NCBI RefSeq assembly: GCF_017876655.1
Contig: NZ_JAGIOK010000001.1
Coordinates: 1,116,001 to 1,180,000, forward strand
DNA length: 64,000 bases
Reading direction: 5' to 3'
Origin: Microbacterium imperiale
Lineage (GTDB): Bacteria > Actinomycetota > Actinomycetes > Actinomycetales > Microbacteriaceae
The notes beneath the pieces were generated by a model. The model was not told where the DNA came from, did not search any database, and saw only the letters and a program-made list of their open reading frames with translations. This document shows positions 1 to 9,016 of this stretch, in pieces; within the stretch, counting starts at the first letter, position 1, and every line of letters starts with the position of its first letter. Made by a program: the position numbers and the translations under genes.

Positions 1-1032
1 GCGCGGCGCCTTGCCGTAGGTGTGCACCTTGGCGCCGGGGTGGGCCGCGAGGGCGCCGGGGATGCGCGACTCGAGGCTGTCGGCGGCCGGCCCGCCGAGG
101 ATGTTGATCATCACCGACCACGGCGCCCGCGGCTCGGTGTCGCCGAGCGGCAGGTCGAGCACGGCGCGCAGGTGCTGCTCGAACTGCCCCGTCACGGCGC
201 CGTCCTGGCTCCAGTGGCCGCTGTTGTGGGGGCGCATCGCCAGCTCGTTCACCAGCAGTCGGTCATCGGCGGTCTCGAACAGCTCGACGGCCAGCATGCC
301 GGTCACTCCGAGCCCCTCGGCGATCGCGACGCCGATGCTCTCGGCGACATCCGTTAGTCGCTGACCGGCGCGCGGCGCCGGCGCGATCACCTCGGCGCAG
401 ACACCGCCGCGCTGCACGGTTTCGACGACGGGGTAGGCGCGCCACGAGCCCGAGGGGCGGCGGGCCACCTGCTGCGCGAGCTCGCGCGTGAAGTCGACGA
501 GTTCCTCGACGAGCAGCTGTCCGCCGGGCTCGAGCGCCTCGATCCAGTCGGCCGCGTCGGCTGCCGTCGACACGACGCGCACGCCCTTGCCGTCGTAGCC
601 GCCGCGCGGGGTCTTCACGACGGCCCGGCCGCCGTTGGCGTCGAGGAAGGCCTGCAGTTCGGCGGCATCCGAGATCGCCGCCCACTCGGGCTGCGGCATG
701 CCGAGCTCGGCGAGCTTCGCGCGCATCCGCAGCTTGTCCTGGGCGTAGAAGAGGGCGTCCGGGCCCGGGTGCACGGCGATCCCGTCCGCGACGAGCGCCC
801 GCAGGACGTCCTGCGGCACGTGCTCGTGGTCGAACGTGATGACGTCGACGTCGCGGGCGAAGGCGCGCACGGTCTCGAGGTCGCGGTAGTCGCCGGTGGC
901 GGTGGCGGCGAGCCCCGCGGCCATGCCCGGCTCTTCGGCCAGCACCCGCACGTCGAGGCCCAGCTCGACCGCGGGGGCGATCATCATGCGGGCGAGCTGC
1001 CCTCCGCCGACGATTCCGACTCGCAACGACAT
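1..1032 (-). CDS. purK: 5-(carboxyamino)imidazole ribonucleotide synthase PurK (3' end truncated by window)
   Basis: PurK carboxylates AIR with ATP and bicarbonate to N5-CAIR in purine synthesis. Translation from the ATG at 1032 gives [17 protein letters not shown], the typical PurK N terminus with the glycine-rich loop. The ATP-grasp part follows, with PRGGYDGKG, the LLVEELVDF stretch and [12 protein letters not shown], which is highly characteristic of PurK. All 344 visible codons are open. The family is usually about 375-390 residues, so a few dozen C-terminal residues lie beyond the window edge. The gene lies downstream of the PH-domain gene on the same strand with a 91-nt gap. In many actinobacteria purE follows, which would be outside this window. 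Confidence 0.95.
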   Translation of the reverse strand, partial: MSLRVGIVGGGQLARMMIAPAVELGLDVRVLAEEPGMAAGLAATATGDYRDLETVRAFARDVDVITFDHEHVPQDVLRALVADGIAVHPGPDALFYAQDKLRMRAKLAELGMPQPEWAAISDAAELQAFLDANGGRAVVKTPRGGYDGKGVRVVSTAADAADWIEALEPGGQLLVEELVDFTRELAQQVARRPSGSWRAYPVVETVQRGGVCAEVIAPAPRAGQRLTDVAESIGVAIAEGLGVTGMLAVELFETADDRLLVNELAMRPHNSGHWSQDGAVTGQFEQHLRAVLDLPLGDTEPRAPWSVMINILGGPAADSLESRIPGALAAHPGAKVHTYGKAPR

Positions 1033-1123
1033 GGCGCCTCCTCCGGGTTTCGCTCTCCATCTTCGCGCACACGCGCGGCCGCCCGCATGCGCGCGTCGGC
1101 ACCGGGCCGACGCCGTGGCGGAA

Positions 1124-1678
1124 TCAGGCGTCGGGCGTGATCGCCGGCATGCTGTGCGAGTCGCGGTGGGCGAGGATCTGGCTGACCTCGACCTGGTCGG
1201 CGAGCACCTCGTGCACGAGCGAGACGTTCGGGATGTTGCGCAGCCGCAGCGACGGGTCGACGCCGTTCGAGAGGGTCAGCGTGCCGCTGCGGCCCAGCCG
1301 CTGCAGGGGTCCGCGCGTCTCGTTGATGGCGTAGCCGCGGATGTGGCTGAGCTCGCCGCGGCGCCGCACCAGCAGCCCCGAGGTCTCGATGACCCGCCGC
1401 GTCGTGATGGTGTACGCGTGCCCGAGCCACCGCAGGTATGGCAGCACCACGAGCAGCAGCACGACGATGCCCGCGGCCGACCACAGCATGAGGTCGGTGA
1501 ACGGCTCGGGGAGGTTGCCCGAGAAGAACCCCACGGCACCGGCCAGCGCGATCAGCAGCAGCGCCGGCCACACCATGCCGCGCGCCTGCGGGCGCACGCG
1601 CGCGATGCGCAGTTCGGGGGCGGCTGCCCCCGGCGCGGGCGCGACGGGGCGGCCGAAGGATGCCGCGGGCTGACTCAC
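1124..1678 (-). CDS. PH domain-containing (bPH2/DUF304-type) membrane protein
   Basis: This 184-residue protein has a short Pro/Ala-rich cytosolic N terminus and two adjacent membrane segments (about residues 34-56 and 63-86). A bacterial PH-like domain follows, starting at [22 protein letters not shown] and running through the [10 protein letters not shown] and [13 protein letters not shown] stretches typical of the YdbS/bPH2 family. Its role is unknown; such proteins are assumed to act at the membrane. The GTG start is chosen because a GAAGAT box ends 6 nt upstream, fitting a leaderless transcript. It lies between birA and purK on the same strand, the place held by a membrane protein of the same type in mycobacteria. 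Confidence 0.85.
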   Translation of the reverse strand: MSQPAASFGRPVAPAPGAAAPELRIARVRPQARGMVWPALLLIALAGAVGFFSGNLPEPFTDLMLWSAAGIVVLLLVVLPYLRWLGHAYTITTRRVIETSGLLVRRRGELSHIRGYAINETRGPLQRLGRSGTLTLSNGVDPSLRLRNIPNVSLVHEVLADQVEVSQILAHRDSHSMPAITPDA

Positions 1679-1750
1679 AGCTCCATCTTCACCCGCCGTC
1701 GCCCCAACCCGGTGACGGCACGCCCGCGAACGACGCCGCGTGCGTCGCGC

Positions 1751-2539
1751 TCAGTCGGCCCGGCGCACGTGCACGACGTCACCGGCGCCCACCGCGACCT
1801 CGTTCGCGCCCGTGTCGACCACGAGGCGCCCGTCCTCGTCGAGGCGCCTAGCGGTGCCGGCAAGGACCTCACCGTCGGGCAGCGACACCGTGACCCGCTC
1901 CCCCAGGGTGAGGCACGCGCCGGCGACGCGTTCGCGCAGCCGCGGTGCGGCGCCGTCGACGGCGAGCTCGGCGATGCCGTCGCGCAGCCCGGTGAGGAAG
2001 TCCGCGAGCAGGCGGTCCTCGTCGACCTCCGCGCCGATCGCAGCGAAGGACGTGGCGGTCGAGACCGGCAGGTCGACCTCGGCCATCGTCGTGTTGACCC
2101 CGGCGCCCAGGACGACGTCCCCGGCCTCCCCCGGCAGGACCTCAGCCAGGATGCCGCTGATCTTCCGGCCGTCGACGAGCACGTCGTTGGGCCACTTCAG
2201 TCCGACGTCCGACTTCGGCAGCTGCGCCGCGACGGCCTCGCTCATGGCGACCCCGGCGACCAGCGGGATCCAGCCTCGGGCCGGCACCGGCACCGCGTCG
2301 ACCCGCAACACCACCGAGACGGCGAGCGCGGTGCCCGGCGGGGTCGTCCAGCTGCGATCGAGACGGCCGCGCCCGGCGCGCTGATCCCGGGTGAGCAGGA
2401 CCGAGAGGTGCGGATGCCCCTGCGGGTCGGCTTCGACATCGTGTCGCAGCTGAGCGTTGGTGGAGTCGCTGTGGTCGACGACATGCAGGCGGGGCGTCAC
2501 GGCTGCGGCGCGCGGGTAGCCGCTTTCGGGGATCGTCAT
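1751..2539 (-). CDS. birA: Biotin--[acetyl-CoA-carboxylase] ligase BirA
   Basis: BirA attaches biotin to the carboxyl carrier lysine of acyl-CoA carboxylases via biotinyl-AMP. The 262-residue product has the biotin/ATP loop GRGRLDRSW (residues 56-64) and [12 protein letters not shown] (from residue 115), and ends in a small SH3-like BPL_C domain. There is no N-terminal helix-turn-helix, so it is the monofunctional, non-repressor form. The likely substrate is AccA3 encoded at 9752-11518. It is divergent from accD5; the ATG at 2539 is preceded by a TAGAGT box 6 nt upstream, consistent with leaderless expression. Confidence 0.95.
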   Translation of the reverse strand: MTIPESGYPRAAAVTPRLHVVDHSDSTNAQLRHDVEADPQGHPHLSVLLTRDQRAGRGRLDRSWTTPPGTALAVSVVLRVDAVPVPARGWIPLVAGVAMSEAVAAQLPKSDVGLKWPNDVLVDGRKISGILAEVLPGEAGDVVLGAGVNTTMAEVDLPVSTATSFAAIGAEVDEDRLLADFLTGLRDGIAELAVDGAAPRLRERVAGACLTLGERVTVSLPDGEVLAGTARRLDEDGRLVVDTGANEVAVGAGDVVHVRRAD

Positions 2540-2545
2540 GGCGGC

Positions 2546-2551
2546 ACTCTA
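2546..2551 (-). promoter_or_regulatory. -10 box of birA (leaderless)
   Basis: On the minus strand the hexamer reads TAGAGT and ends 6 nt before the birA ATG, placing the likely transcription start at the start codon. No convincing -35 element was seen. Confidence 0.5.
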
Positions 2552-2655
2552 CGGTGCGGCATCCGTCACAGGCGAGGGGTTGCATCCGCGGAATCCGACA
2601 GACGATTCCGCTCCTCGTTGTGGCCGGGCTCCAACGGCTGCGCGACCGCGCTGGA

Positions 2656-2661
2656 TAGGGT
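2656..2661 (+). promoter_or_regulatory. -10 box of accD5 (leaderless)
   Basis: TAGGGT ends 7 nt before the GTG of accD5. No Shine-Dalgarno sequence is present, so transcription probably starts at or next to the GTG. This box decides the start within a much longer open frame. Confidence 0.5.
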
Positions 2662-2668
2662 GGAACGC

Positions 2669-4258
2669 GTGACCGACCAGCCCGACCTGTCCACGACCGC
2701 CGGCAAGATCGCCGATCTGCGCGCCCGCTATCAGACGGCCGTCGTCGAAGCCGAGACCGTCGCGCGCGAGAAGCAGCACAAGAAGGGCAAGCTGACCGCC
2801 CGCGAACGCATCGAGATGCTCGTCGACCCGGGTTCGTTCGTCGAGCTCGACGAATACGTCCGTCATCGCACGACGGCGTTCGGCATGGACCGCTCGCGCC
2901 CCTACGGCGACTCGGTCGTCTCGGGCGTCGGAACGATCCACGGCCGCACCGTCGCCGTCTACTCGCAGGACTTCACGACCTTCGGCGGCTCGCTCGGCGA
3001 GTCGGCCGGCGACAAGATCATCAAGGTCATGGAGCTCGCGCTGCGCGGCGGCATGCCGATCATCGGCATCCTCGACTCGGGCGGGGCCCGCATCCAAGAG
3101 GGCGTGGTCGCCCTCGGCAAGTACGGCGAGATCTTCCGCCTGAACACCGCCGCCTCCGGCGTGATCCCGCAGATCTCGATCATCATGGGGCCCGCCGCGG
3201 GCGGCGCCGTGTACTCGCCGGCCCTCACCGACTTCGTGATCATGGTCGACAAGACCAGCCAGATGTTCGTCACCGGTCCCGACGTGATCAAGACCGTGAC
3301 CGGCGAGGACGTCGGCATGGAGGAGCTCGGCGGTGCGCACACGCACAACACGCGCTCGGGTGTCGCCCACTACCTGGCCGAGGACGAGGACGACGCGATC
3401 GACTACGCCCGCTCGCTGCTGGGCTTCCTGCCCGACAACAACATGTCGGACGCGCCCGTGTACGAGAGCGGCTTCGAGTGGGAGACGACCGACGGCGATC
3501 GCACGCTCAACACGATCATCCCGGACTCCCCCAACCAGCCGTACGACATCCACCAGGTCATCGGCGGCATCGTCGACGACGGCGAGTTCCTCGAGGTGCA
3601 GCCGCTGTTCGCCCCGAACATCGTGATCGGGTTCGGCCGCGTCGAGGGACGCACCGTCGGCATCATCGCCAACCAGCCCTCGCAGATGGCCGGAACCCTC
3701 AACATCGACGCGGGTGAGAAGGCGAGCCGATTCGTGCGGTTCTGCGACGCGTTCTCGGTGCCGATCGTCACCCTCGTCGACGTCCCCGGGTACCTCCCGG
3801 GAACCGACCAGGAGTGGACCGGCGTCATCCGCCGCGGCGCGAAGCTGCTCTACGCCTACGCCGAGGCCACCGTGCCGCTCGTCACCGTCATCCTGCGGAA
3901 GGCCTACGGCGGGGCGTACATCGTGATGGGCTCGAAGCAGCTGGGCGCCGACGTCAACCTGGCCTGGCCGACCGCCGAGATCGCCGTGATGGGCGGTCAG
4001 GGCGCCGTCAACATCCTGTACCGCGGCGAGATCAAGCGCGCCGAGGAGGCCGGCGAGGACGTCGCGGCCGTACGCTCGCGTCTGGCGTCGGAATACACCT
4101 ACAACGTCGCGTCGCCGTTCCTGGCGGCCGAGCGCGGTGAGCTGGACGGGATCATCGAGCCCGCGCAGACCCGCGTCTACATCGCCAAGTCGCTGCGCGC
4201 GCTGCGCGGCAAGCGGGCGGAGCTGCCGGCCAAGAAGCACGGGAACATCCCGCTGTGA
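2669..4258 (+). CDS. accD5: Acyl-CoA carboxylase beta (carboxyltransferase) subunit
   Basis: This subunit transfers carboxyl from carboxybiotin to acetyl- or propionyl-CoA, supplying malonyl- or methylmalonyl-CoA for lipid synthesis. The 529-residue protein has the paired crotonase-like carboxyltransferase folds: the N half with GGARIQEGV and [15 protein letters not shown], the C half with [13 protein letters not shown] and [14 protein letters not shown]. The open frame extends far upstream, but homology begins at [18 protein letters not shown]. The GTG at 2669 has a TAGGGT box 7 nt upstream. Its stop overlaps the accE5 start (GTGA). The symbol follows the matching mycobacterial gene order; substrate preference cannot be read from the sequence. 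Confidence 0.95.
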   Translation: MTDQPDLSTTAGKIADLRARYQTAVVEAETVAREKQHKKGKLTARERIEMLVDPGSFVELDEYVRHRTTAFGMDRSRPYGDSVVSGVGTIHGRTVAVYSQDFTTFGGSLGESAGDKIIKVMELALRGGMPIIGILDSGGARIQEGVVALGKYGEIFRLNTAASGVIPQISIIMGPAAGGAVYSPALTDFVIMVDKTSQMFVTGPDVIKTVTGEDVGMEELGGAHTHNTRSGVAHYLAEDEDDAIDYARSLLGFLPDNNMSDAPVYESGFEWETTDGDRTLNTIIPDSPNQPYDIHQVIGGIVDDGEFLEVQPLFAPNIVIGFGRVEGRTVGIIANQPSQMAGTLNIDAGEKASRFVRFCDAFSVPIVTLVDVPGYLPGTDQEWTGVIRRGAKLLYAYAEATVPLVTVILRKAYGGAYIVMGSKQLGADVNLAWPTAEIAVMGGQGAVNILYRGEIKRAEEAGEDVAAVRSRLASEYTYNVASPFLAAERGELDGIIEPAQTRVYIAKSLRALRGKRAELPAKKHGNIPL

Positions 4259-4479
4259 GCGCGAGCGACGGTGAGCCCGTGCGCATCGACGTGCGCCGCG
4301 GGGATCCCACGCCCGAGGAGCTCGCGGCGGTCATCGCCGTGGTCAGCGAGTCGTACGCCCAGGAGGCGGCCGAGGCGATCGCCGACGACGCCCCGGCCGA
4401 GTCGGCCTGGCGCCGATCGGCCCGGGCGCTGCGCGCGCCGCTGCGCCGCGGCTACGGCTGGGGTCGGTTCACCGGGTGA
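4255..4479 (+). CDS. accE5: Acyl-CoA carboxylase epsilon subunit
   Basis: This 74-residue protein has the features of the actinobacteria-specific AccE family: an [21 protein letters not shown]-terminal segment and a basic C terminus ending [11 protein letters not shown]. AccE stabilises or stimulates the AccA-AccD complex. It is translationally coupled to accD5 through a GTGA overlap, as in mycobacteria and Streptomyces, and is followed by a strong hairpin. Confidence 0.88.
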   Translation: MSASDGEPVRIDVRRGDPTPEELAAVIAVVSESYAQEAAEAIADDAPAESAWRRSARALRAPLRRGYGWGRFTG

Positions 4480-4616
4480 CGGTGTCCCCCGAAATACCTA
4501 CAGACAGCCCCGCGCGCATCGCGCAAACTGGATGTGCTGGAACGCTTCTGCGTTCGGTCGCCTGAGCTTCAACGCCGGCGACTGCTGCGGGTCGGTTTTC
4601 GGGTAACCACTCGCAT

Positions 4617-4649
4617 GGCGAGGGGCGGGCGGCTTCGCCGCCCCTCGCC
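4617..4649. terminator. Convergent-gene hairpin, 12-bp perfect stem
   Basis: Positions 4617-4628 pair perfectly with 4638-4649 around a 9-nt loop. There is no T-tract. It sits between accE5 (+) and the membrane-protein gene ending at 4691 (-), so it probably acts as a bidirectional terminator. The rest of 4480-4690 shows nothing recognisable. Confidence 0.6.
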
Positions 4650-4690
4650 CCCAGCGAGCGACTCGCTCCCCTACTTCTTCGGCGGGGCGG

Positions 4691-5761
4691 TCATTTCTTC
4701 GGCCGGGCGATCTCGCGCCACAGGTCGACCGTCTCTTCGGCCGCGTCGTCGTGACGCGACCGTCCGACCACCGTGACGGCGGTGTCGGGATGCGTCGAGG
4801 TGCGGATGTAGAGCCGCTCTGATCGGGCGCCGTCGAGGATCGTCGCGAGCTCGGCGCGGATGGCCGCGAGCTCGCGCTCGTCCAGTCCGTCGAGCCCGCC
4901 CTCGTCGAGGAACGTCACGTGCGAGCCCGTGCGGCGCACCTCCTCGAGCACGCGGCGCACCGCGTCGTCGAGCAGGCGGGGACCGCGCAGCTCGTCGCGC
5001 AGCCGTCCCTCGGCCAACCGCGCCTGGAGGCGCTCGTCGTCGTCGAGCGCTCCCCCGGCGGCGATCGTGCGCGAGAGCACGGGACCGGCCACCGCGAGCG
5101 CCCGCTGGACGCGCACCCGACGCTCGCGGCGGCGCCCCTCCTGCGTCGCGAGCCACTCCGAGGCATCGCGCTGCAGCCGCGTCAGCTCCGCCGTCTCGAC
5201 GGCGGCGCGGTCGATCAGCAGCACGATGATCTGCGCCCCGCCCACCCAGATCGCCGAGCCCACCGCTCCCAGCGACAGCGTGGGGCCGATGCCGATCCAG
5301 ACGACCGACCCGACGAACATCACCGCCACCCCGGTCCAGGCGATGAGGGAACGCCGACGCACCACGAGGATGGCCAGCAGCGCGCCGAGGCCGCCCAGGC
5401 TCCAGGTGGCGAACGTCTGCAACCGCCCCTCCTCGCCTGCCGCCCACCACGTCGCCGAGGGGATGACCGCCGTGACGGCGAGTGCGAGCAGGGCGATCCA
5501 CAGGGGCAGCGGCGCCGGGCGGCTCAGACCGGCGGTGACGGCCGTCACCGCGCCGCCGACGGGGTGGGCCTGTTCGGCGGCGGCCATCGGCCGCGTGGGC
5601 CAGAAGATGCAGAGACCGGCGACGGCGAGGTACACCACGAGGGTCAGCACCAGCACCACCGGCGAATCGACGGGCCGCGTCCAGAACATCCCGCCGACGG
5701 CGAGGTAGCCGGTGAAGGCGACGCCGAGCGCGGAGAGGACCCAGCGAACGGAACGGTTCAC
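4691..5761 (-). CDS. Membrane protein of a two-component operon, unknown function
   Basis: About six hydrophobic segments fill the first ~190 residues. A cytosolic part of about 160 residues follows, containing an Arg/Glu-rich helical stretch (EGRRRERRVRVQRALAVAGP) and an alpha/beta-looking end with LDEGGLDGLDERELAAIRAE. The arrangement resembles a sensor kinase, but no catalytic His, N-box or DxGxG motif is visible. The GTG at 5761 is chosen because it forms a GTGA overlap with the kinase stop; the next upstream start at 5776 would overlap more. It is the third gene after response regulator and kinase, so a link with that signalling pathway is inferred. I do not recognise the family. Confidence 0.6.
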   Translation of the reverse strand: MNRSVRWVLSALGVAFTGYLAVGGMFWTRPVDSPVVLVLTLVVYLAVAGLCIFWPTRPMAAAEQAHPVGGAVTAVTAGLSRPAPLPLWIALLALAVTAVIPSATWWAAGEEGRLQTFATWSLGGLGALLAILVVRRRSLIAWTGVAVMFVGSVVWIGIGPTLSLGAVGSAIWVGGAQIIVLLIDRAAVETAELTRLQRDASEWLATQEGRRRERRVRVQRALAVAGPVLSRTIAAGGALDDDERLQARLAEGRLRDELRGPRLLDDAVRRVLEEVRRTGSHVTFLDEGGLDGLDERELAAIRAELATILDGARSERLYIRTSTHPDTAVTVVGRSRHDDAAEETVDLWREIARPKK

Positions 5762-6996
5762 GACGACCCCTCCCACACGATCGCCACGGTCGTGCCGGTC
5801 GGCCCGGAGGTCACCGTCGCGGTGCCGGCGACCGCCGCGACCCGCGCCACGATGGAGGCGCGGATGCCGAGGCGGTCCTCCGCCACGCGATCGGCGGCGA
5901 AGCCGGGGCCGTCGTCCTGCACACGGATCTCCAGACCCCGTGGGTCGGCCCGGAACGTCACGTGCAGCTCAGCTCCGCCCGCGTGCTCGACCGCGTTGGT
6001 CACCGCCTGCGCGGCGGCCAGGTGCAGGGCGCGGGCGACCCGCCCGGGCACGGCGCTCGCGCCCGGATCGATGCTGCTGATGTACCGCGCGGCGGGATGC
6101 AGGCGCTCGGTCGTCGCGGCCAGCTCGGCCGCCATCGCCTCGGCCGGGACAGGCGCGTCGGGTCCCTCTCCCGCCTCCTGGTCGACGTTCGCCAGACGGG
6201 TCAGGGCGTCGCGGGCCATCGACACCGCGAGCGCACGCTCGCGGTCGGTCTCGGCGCGCTCGGCGGCGATGAGGGCGGCCAGGACGCTGTCGTGCATGAG
6301 CGCCGCGACGGCGACGCGCTCCTTCTCGACCGCGTCCGCCGACGCCGCCTGGGCGAACGAGCGGACCGCGCTCTCGCGGCCCGCGTCGATGCTCGCCGCG
6401 AGCGAGCGGAGGATCCAGCCGACGACGATGAGGACGCTCGCGAGGATGATCGCGAACACCGTGTCGAGCGCGACGTCGACGAGGGTCGCCCGATGCAGGC
6501 CGAGGAGCACGAGACGCACGACGCCGTAGAGCACGGGCAAGAGGAACGCCCACACGATCTGCAGCGGCAGCGGGAAGCAGAACACGGCGGCCACGGTGCC
6601 GACGTTGATGAGGAACCACAGCCACGGCTGCTGGTCCACCGTCGTCGTGTCGCCCGCGGCGAGCGGCCACAGCACGATCGCCACCGGGAAGACGCCGGCG
6701 ACCAGGCCCGAGAAGGCGCGCACCCCGCGGGAGGTGAGCAGCGCGACGCACATCATGAGCAGGGATCCCAGCACGACCACCAGCAGCACGGTGTTCCAGA
6801 AGCGATCGCCCACGGGGGCGCTCAGCGCGCCGACGAGCGATTGCACACCGATGATGGCGCTGCCCGATCCGACGACGAGACCCAGGATGCGGTCGATGCG
6901 CGACTGCGTGAAGCGCTGTGTCTGCGCGAGGGCCTCGCGGAACTCCGCGGGGCCGCGCGGCCGGGTCACCGCGGCCGCCGACGGTTCAGCGGGCAT
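5758..6996 (-). CDS. Sensor histidine kinase, NarL/LiaS-like (HisKA_3-type)
   Basis: This is a membrane sensor kinase that would autophosphorylate and pass phosphate to the regulator encoded just upstream. The 412 residues contain about six hydrophobic segments (residues ~38-195). Next come a dimerisation helix with the phosphoacceptor in LMHDSVLAAL (His235) and an ATPase domain with the N-box AQAVTNAVEHA (Asn334), the DDGPGF loop (from 361) and LGIRASI. No extracytoplasmic sensor domain of note is seen, so the stimulus probably acts through the membrane segments. The start overlaps the response-regulator stop by 11 nt. Confidence 0.85.
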   Translation of the reverse strand: MPAEPSAAAVTRPRGPAEFREALAQTQRFTQSRIDRILGLVVGSGSAIIGVQSLVGALSAPVGDRFWNTVLLVVVLGSLLMMCVALLTSRGVRAFSGLVAGVFPVAIVLWPLAAGDTTTVDQQPWLWFLINVGTVAAVFCFPLPLQIVWAFLLPVLYGVVRLVLLGLHRATLVDVALDTVFAIILASVLIVVGWILRSLAASIDAGRESAVRSFAQAASADAVEKERVAVAALMHDSVLAALIAAERAETDRERALAVSMARDALTRLANVDQEAGEGPDAPVPAEAMAAELAATTERLHPAARYISSIDPGASAVPGRVARALHLAAAQAVTNAVEHAGGAELHVTFRADPRGLEIRVQDDGPGFAADRVAEDRLGIRASIVARVAAVAGTATVTSGPTGTTVAIVWEGSS

Positions 6997-7642
6997 CGGA
7001 GGTCTCTGAGACGAGGCCGTCCTCCATCGCGCGGCGGAGCAGGTCGACCTTCGTGGGCGCAGGTCGGCCCACCTCGACGTACTTCACGCGCACCCGCGTG
7101 ATGTTCTCCTTGGCCGTCGAGTACGCGATGCCGAGCTGTTCCGCGACCGACTTCAGCGGCAGTCCGGCGGCGTAGAGCCGGAGCACATCGCGCTCGCGGG
7201 CGGAGAGCTGCGCGTCGGCGAACGCGCGGTCGCCGTCGACGGCGCTGGCCCACTCGACGTTGTCGAGATGCTCGCCGCGCGCGACGGTCGCGATCGCGGC
7301 CACGACGTCGTCGGTGCGGGCCGACTTGCTGATGACGCCGAGGGCGCCCGCCGCGAGCGCCTGACGGACGGCGGCAGGCCGGTCGGCGACGCTGTGGATG
7401 ATCACCTGCGAGCCGTTCCAGACGAGGCGCGAGACGTTCTCGGAGACGGTGGCCCCGTCGCCCAGCATGAGATCGAGCACGACGACGTCGGCCGGCGGCT
7501 CGCCGGAGTCGCTGCGCCACCGCACGTACTCGGCGACGGTGCTGCCCGAGAAGACGACCTCGCCGACGCCCGAGCGGGCGCAGGCGGCGGCGAGCCCGAG
7601 CCGCACGGACTCGTGATCGTCGATGAGAGCCACCCGCGTCAT
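6986..7642 (-). CDS. LuxR/NarL-family response regulator
   Basis: This 218-residue transcription factor has an N-terminal receiver (acidic pair Asp8/Asp9, phosphoacceptor Asp57 in VVLDLML, Lys106 in VISKSA). Its C-terminal LuxR helix-turn-helix lies at about residues 146-190 (LSARERDVLRLYAAGLPLKS, AYSTAKENITRV). It is the first gene of the operon with the histidine kinase and the extra membrane protein. It has its own leaderless-type -10 box whose bases include the stop codon of the upstream methyltransferase gene. Target genes are unknown. Confidence 0.9.
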   Translation of the reverse strand: MTRVALIDDHESVRLGLAAACARSGVGEVVFSGSTVAEYVRWRSDSGEPPADVVVLDLMLGDGATVSENVSRLVWNGSQVIIHSVADRPAAVRQALAAGALGVISKSARTDDVVAAIATVARGEHLDNVEWASAVDGDRAFADAQLSARERDVLRLYAAGLPLKSVAEQLGIAYSTAKENITRVRVKYVEVGRPAPTKVDLLRRAMEDGLVSETSDAR

Positions 7643-7648
7643 GCGCTC

Positions 7649-7654
7649 AGCCTA
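7649..7654 (-). promoter_or_regulatory. -10 box of the response-regulator operon, overlapping a stop codon
   Basis: On the minus strand TAGGCT ends 6 nt before the regulator ATG. Its first three bases are the TAG stop of the upstream RNA methyltransferase gene, so the operon start is embedded in the end of its neighbour. Confidence 0.5.
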
Positions 7655-8956
7655 GGACAGGGCACCCGGAGCGGTCAGTACCGCGACGGTCTCGACGTGG
7701 TGCGAGTTCGGGAACAGGTCGATGCCGCGCAACGACAGCGGCTCGTACCCGCCGGTCCGCAGCTGCGCGACATCCCGCGCGAGCGCGACGGGGTCGCAGG
7801 CCACGTAGACGAGGGTGGCGGGCTGCAGCCGCAGCAGCGCGTCGACGACATCCCGCCCGGCACCCGACCGGGGCGGGTCGAGCACGGTGACGCCCGAGCG
7901 CAGCCGCGCGCGCTCGGCCGGCGACGCCGACTGCTCGAGGTGGGTCAGCCATCGGTCGACACGCCCGGTCTCGGCGCGCGCCCCGACCCAGTCGACGAGG
8001 TTCTCGCCGGCGTGGTCGGTGGCCCGCTCGTCGGACTCGACGCTCGTGACGCGGGTGGCGGGTCCGCCCAGCTCCGCGATCGATGCGGCGAGCAGACCGA
8101 CGCCGCCGTAGAGGTCGAGGTGCCACGCCTCGGGGTCGAGGTCGGCCCGCCCTGCCTCGCGCAGGCCGCGCTGCACGGCATCCGTCAGCGCCGTCGCGGC
8201 CAGCCGGTGCACCTGCCAGAACCCGCCAGCGTCGACGCGGAACTCGCGGTCGCCCACTCGCTCGACGACGACCTCCCGCAGCGCGGGATCCGGTGCCGTC
8301 CGCGGCCGTCCGCGACCACCGCGACCGTTCCGGCGGGCCGTTTCGGCGCGGGGCAGGACGCGCACACGGCCGTCGGCGGGCTGGACGAGGTCGAGGCGTC
8401 CGGGTGCGGCGGAGCGACCGCGGGCGATGGCCTCGGCGATGGCGGAGGTCGCGAGGGGGTGGTCGTCCACCTCGACGACCCGGTGCGAGCGGGCCGCGAA
8501 CGGGCCGACGCGCCCGTCGTCGTCGACGTGCAGGCTGACGCGCGTGCGCCATCCCGTGCCGTCGCCGGTCTCATCGGCTCCCGCCGGCTCGACCGAGACC
8601 GCGGTCTCGAGGCCGCCGAACCGCCGCAATGCGTCGGTGATGACGTGGGACTTCAGCTCGCGCTGGTGGCCGAGCTCGATGTGACCGAGGTCGGCGCCGC
8701 CCGGGCGGCGCTCCGGCGGCGTGCCGATGTCGGCGGGCGCCCACACGTGCGCACGCCGGTGCGTCGAGGCATCGAGGACCTCGAGGGCTTCGGCCCGCCA
8801 GAACGAGGACTTCGACGTGTCGGTCAGGCGCACCCGCACCCGCTCGCCGGGGATCGCGTCCGGGACGAACACGACGCGTCCCTCGTGACGGGCGACGAAT
8901 ACGCCGCCGTGGGCGACGTCGGTGACGTCGAGGTCGATGGTGTCGCCGGGCTGCAT
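7652..8956 (-). CDS. Class I SAM-dependent RNA methyltransferase (TrmA/RlmC/RlmD family) with TRAM domain
   Basis: This enzyme is predicted to make 5-methyluridine in tRNA or rRNA using S-adenosylmethionine. The 434 residues begin with a TRAM RNA-binding domain (about 1-60: DTIDLDVTDVAHGGVFVARH). The Rossmann methyltransferase core has the SAM loop LDLYGGVGLLAASIAE, the LDPPRSGAG motif and the catalytic cysteine in VYVACDPVALARD. The start is the ATG at 8956, where TRAM homology begins, not the much longer upstream open frame. The Cys-rich iron-sulfur signature of some family members is absent. The exact RNA target cannot be told from sequence. Confidence 0.88.
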   Translation of the reverse strand: MQPGDTIDLDVTDVAHGGVFVARHEGRVVFVPDAIPGERVRVRLTDTSKSSFWRAEALEVLDASTHRRAHVWAPADIGTPPERRPGGADLGHIELGHQRELKSHVITDALRRFGGLETAVSVEPAGADETGDGTGWRTRVSLHVDDDGRVGPFAARSHRVVEVDDHPLATSAIAEAIARGRSAAPGRLDLVQPADGRVRVLPRAETARRNGRGGRGRPRTAPDPALREVVVERVGDREFRVDAGGFWQVHRLAATALTDAVQRGLREAGRADLDPEAWHLDLYGGVGLLAASIAELGGPATRVTSVESDERATDHAGENLVDWVGARAETGRVDRWLTHLEQSASPAERARLRSGVTVLDPPRSGAGRDVVDALLRLQPATLVYVACDPVALARDVAQLRTGGYEPLSLRGIDLFPNSHHVETVAVLTAPGALS

Positions 8957-9003
8957 CCTCCGATGGTCCCATACGCCGCGGCCGCACGAGGGCGGTGCGC
9001 CGG

Positions 9004-9009
9004 TAGCGT
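9004..9009 (+). promoter_or_regulatory. -10 box of maf (leaderless)
   Basis: TAGCGT ends 7 nt before the maf ATG, with no Shine-Dalgarno sequence between them. Confidence 0.45.
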
Positions 9010-9016
9010 GAGCGGC

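Noticed and set aside
896..2668. Long open frame in phase with accD5, extending it to over 1,100 residues
   Set aside because: It runs antisense over birA and the PH-domain gene and has Arg/Asp/Gly-rich shadow composition; homology and the -10 box place the start at 2669.
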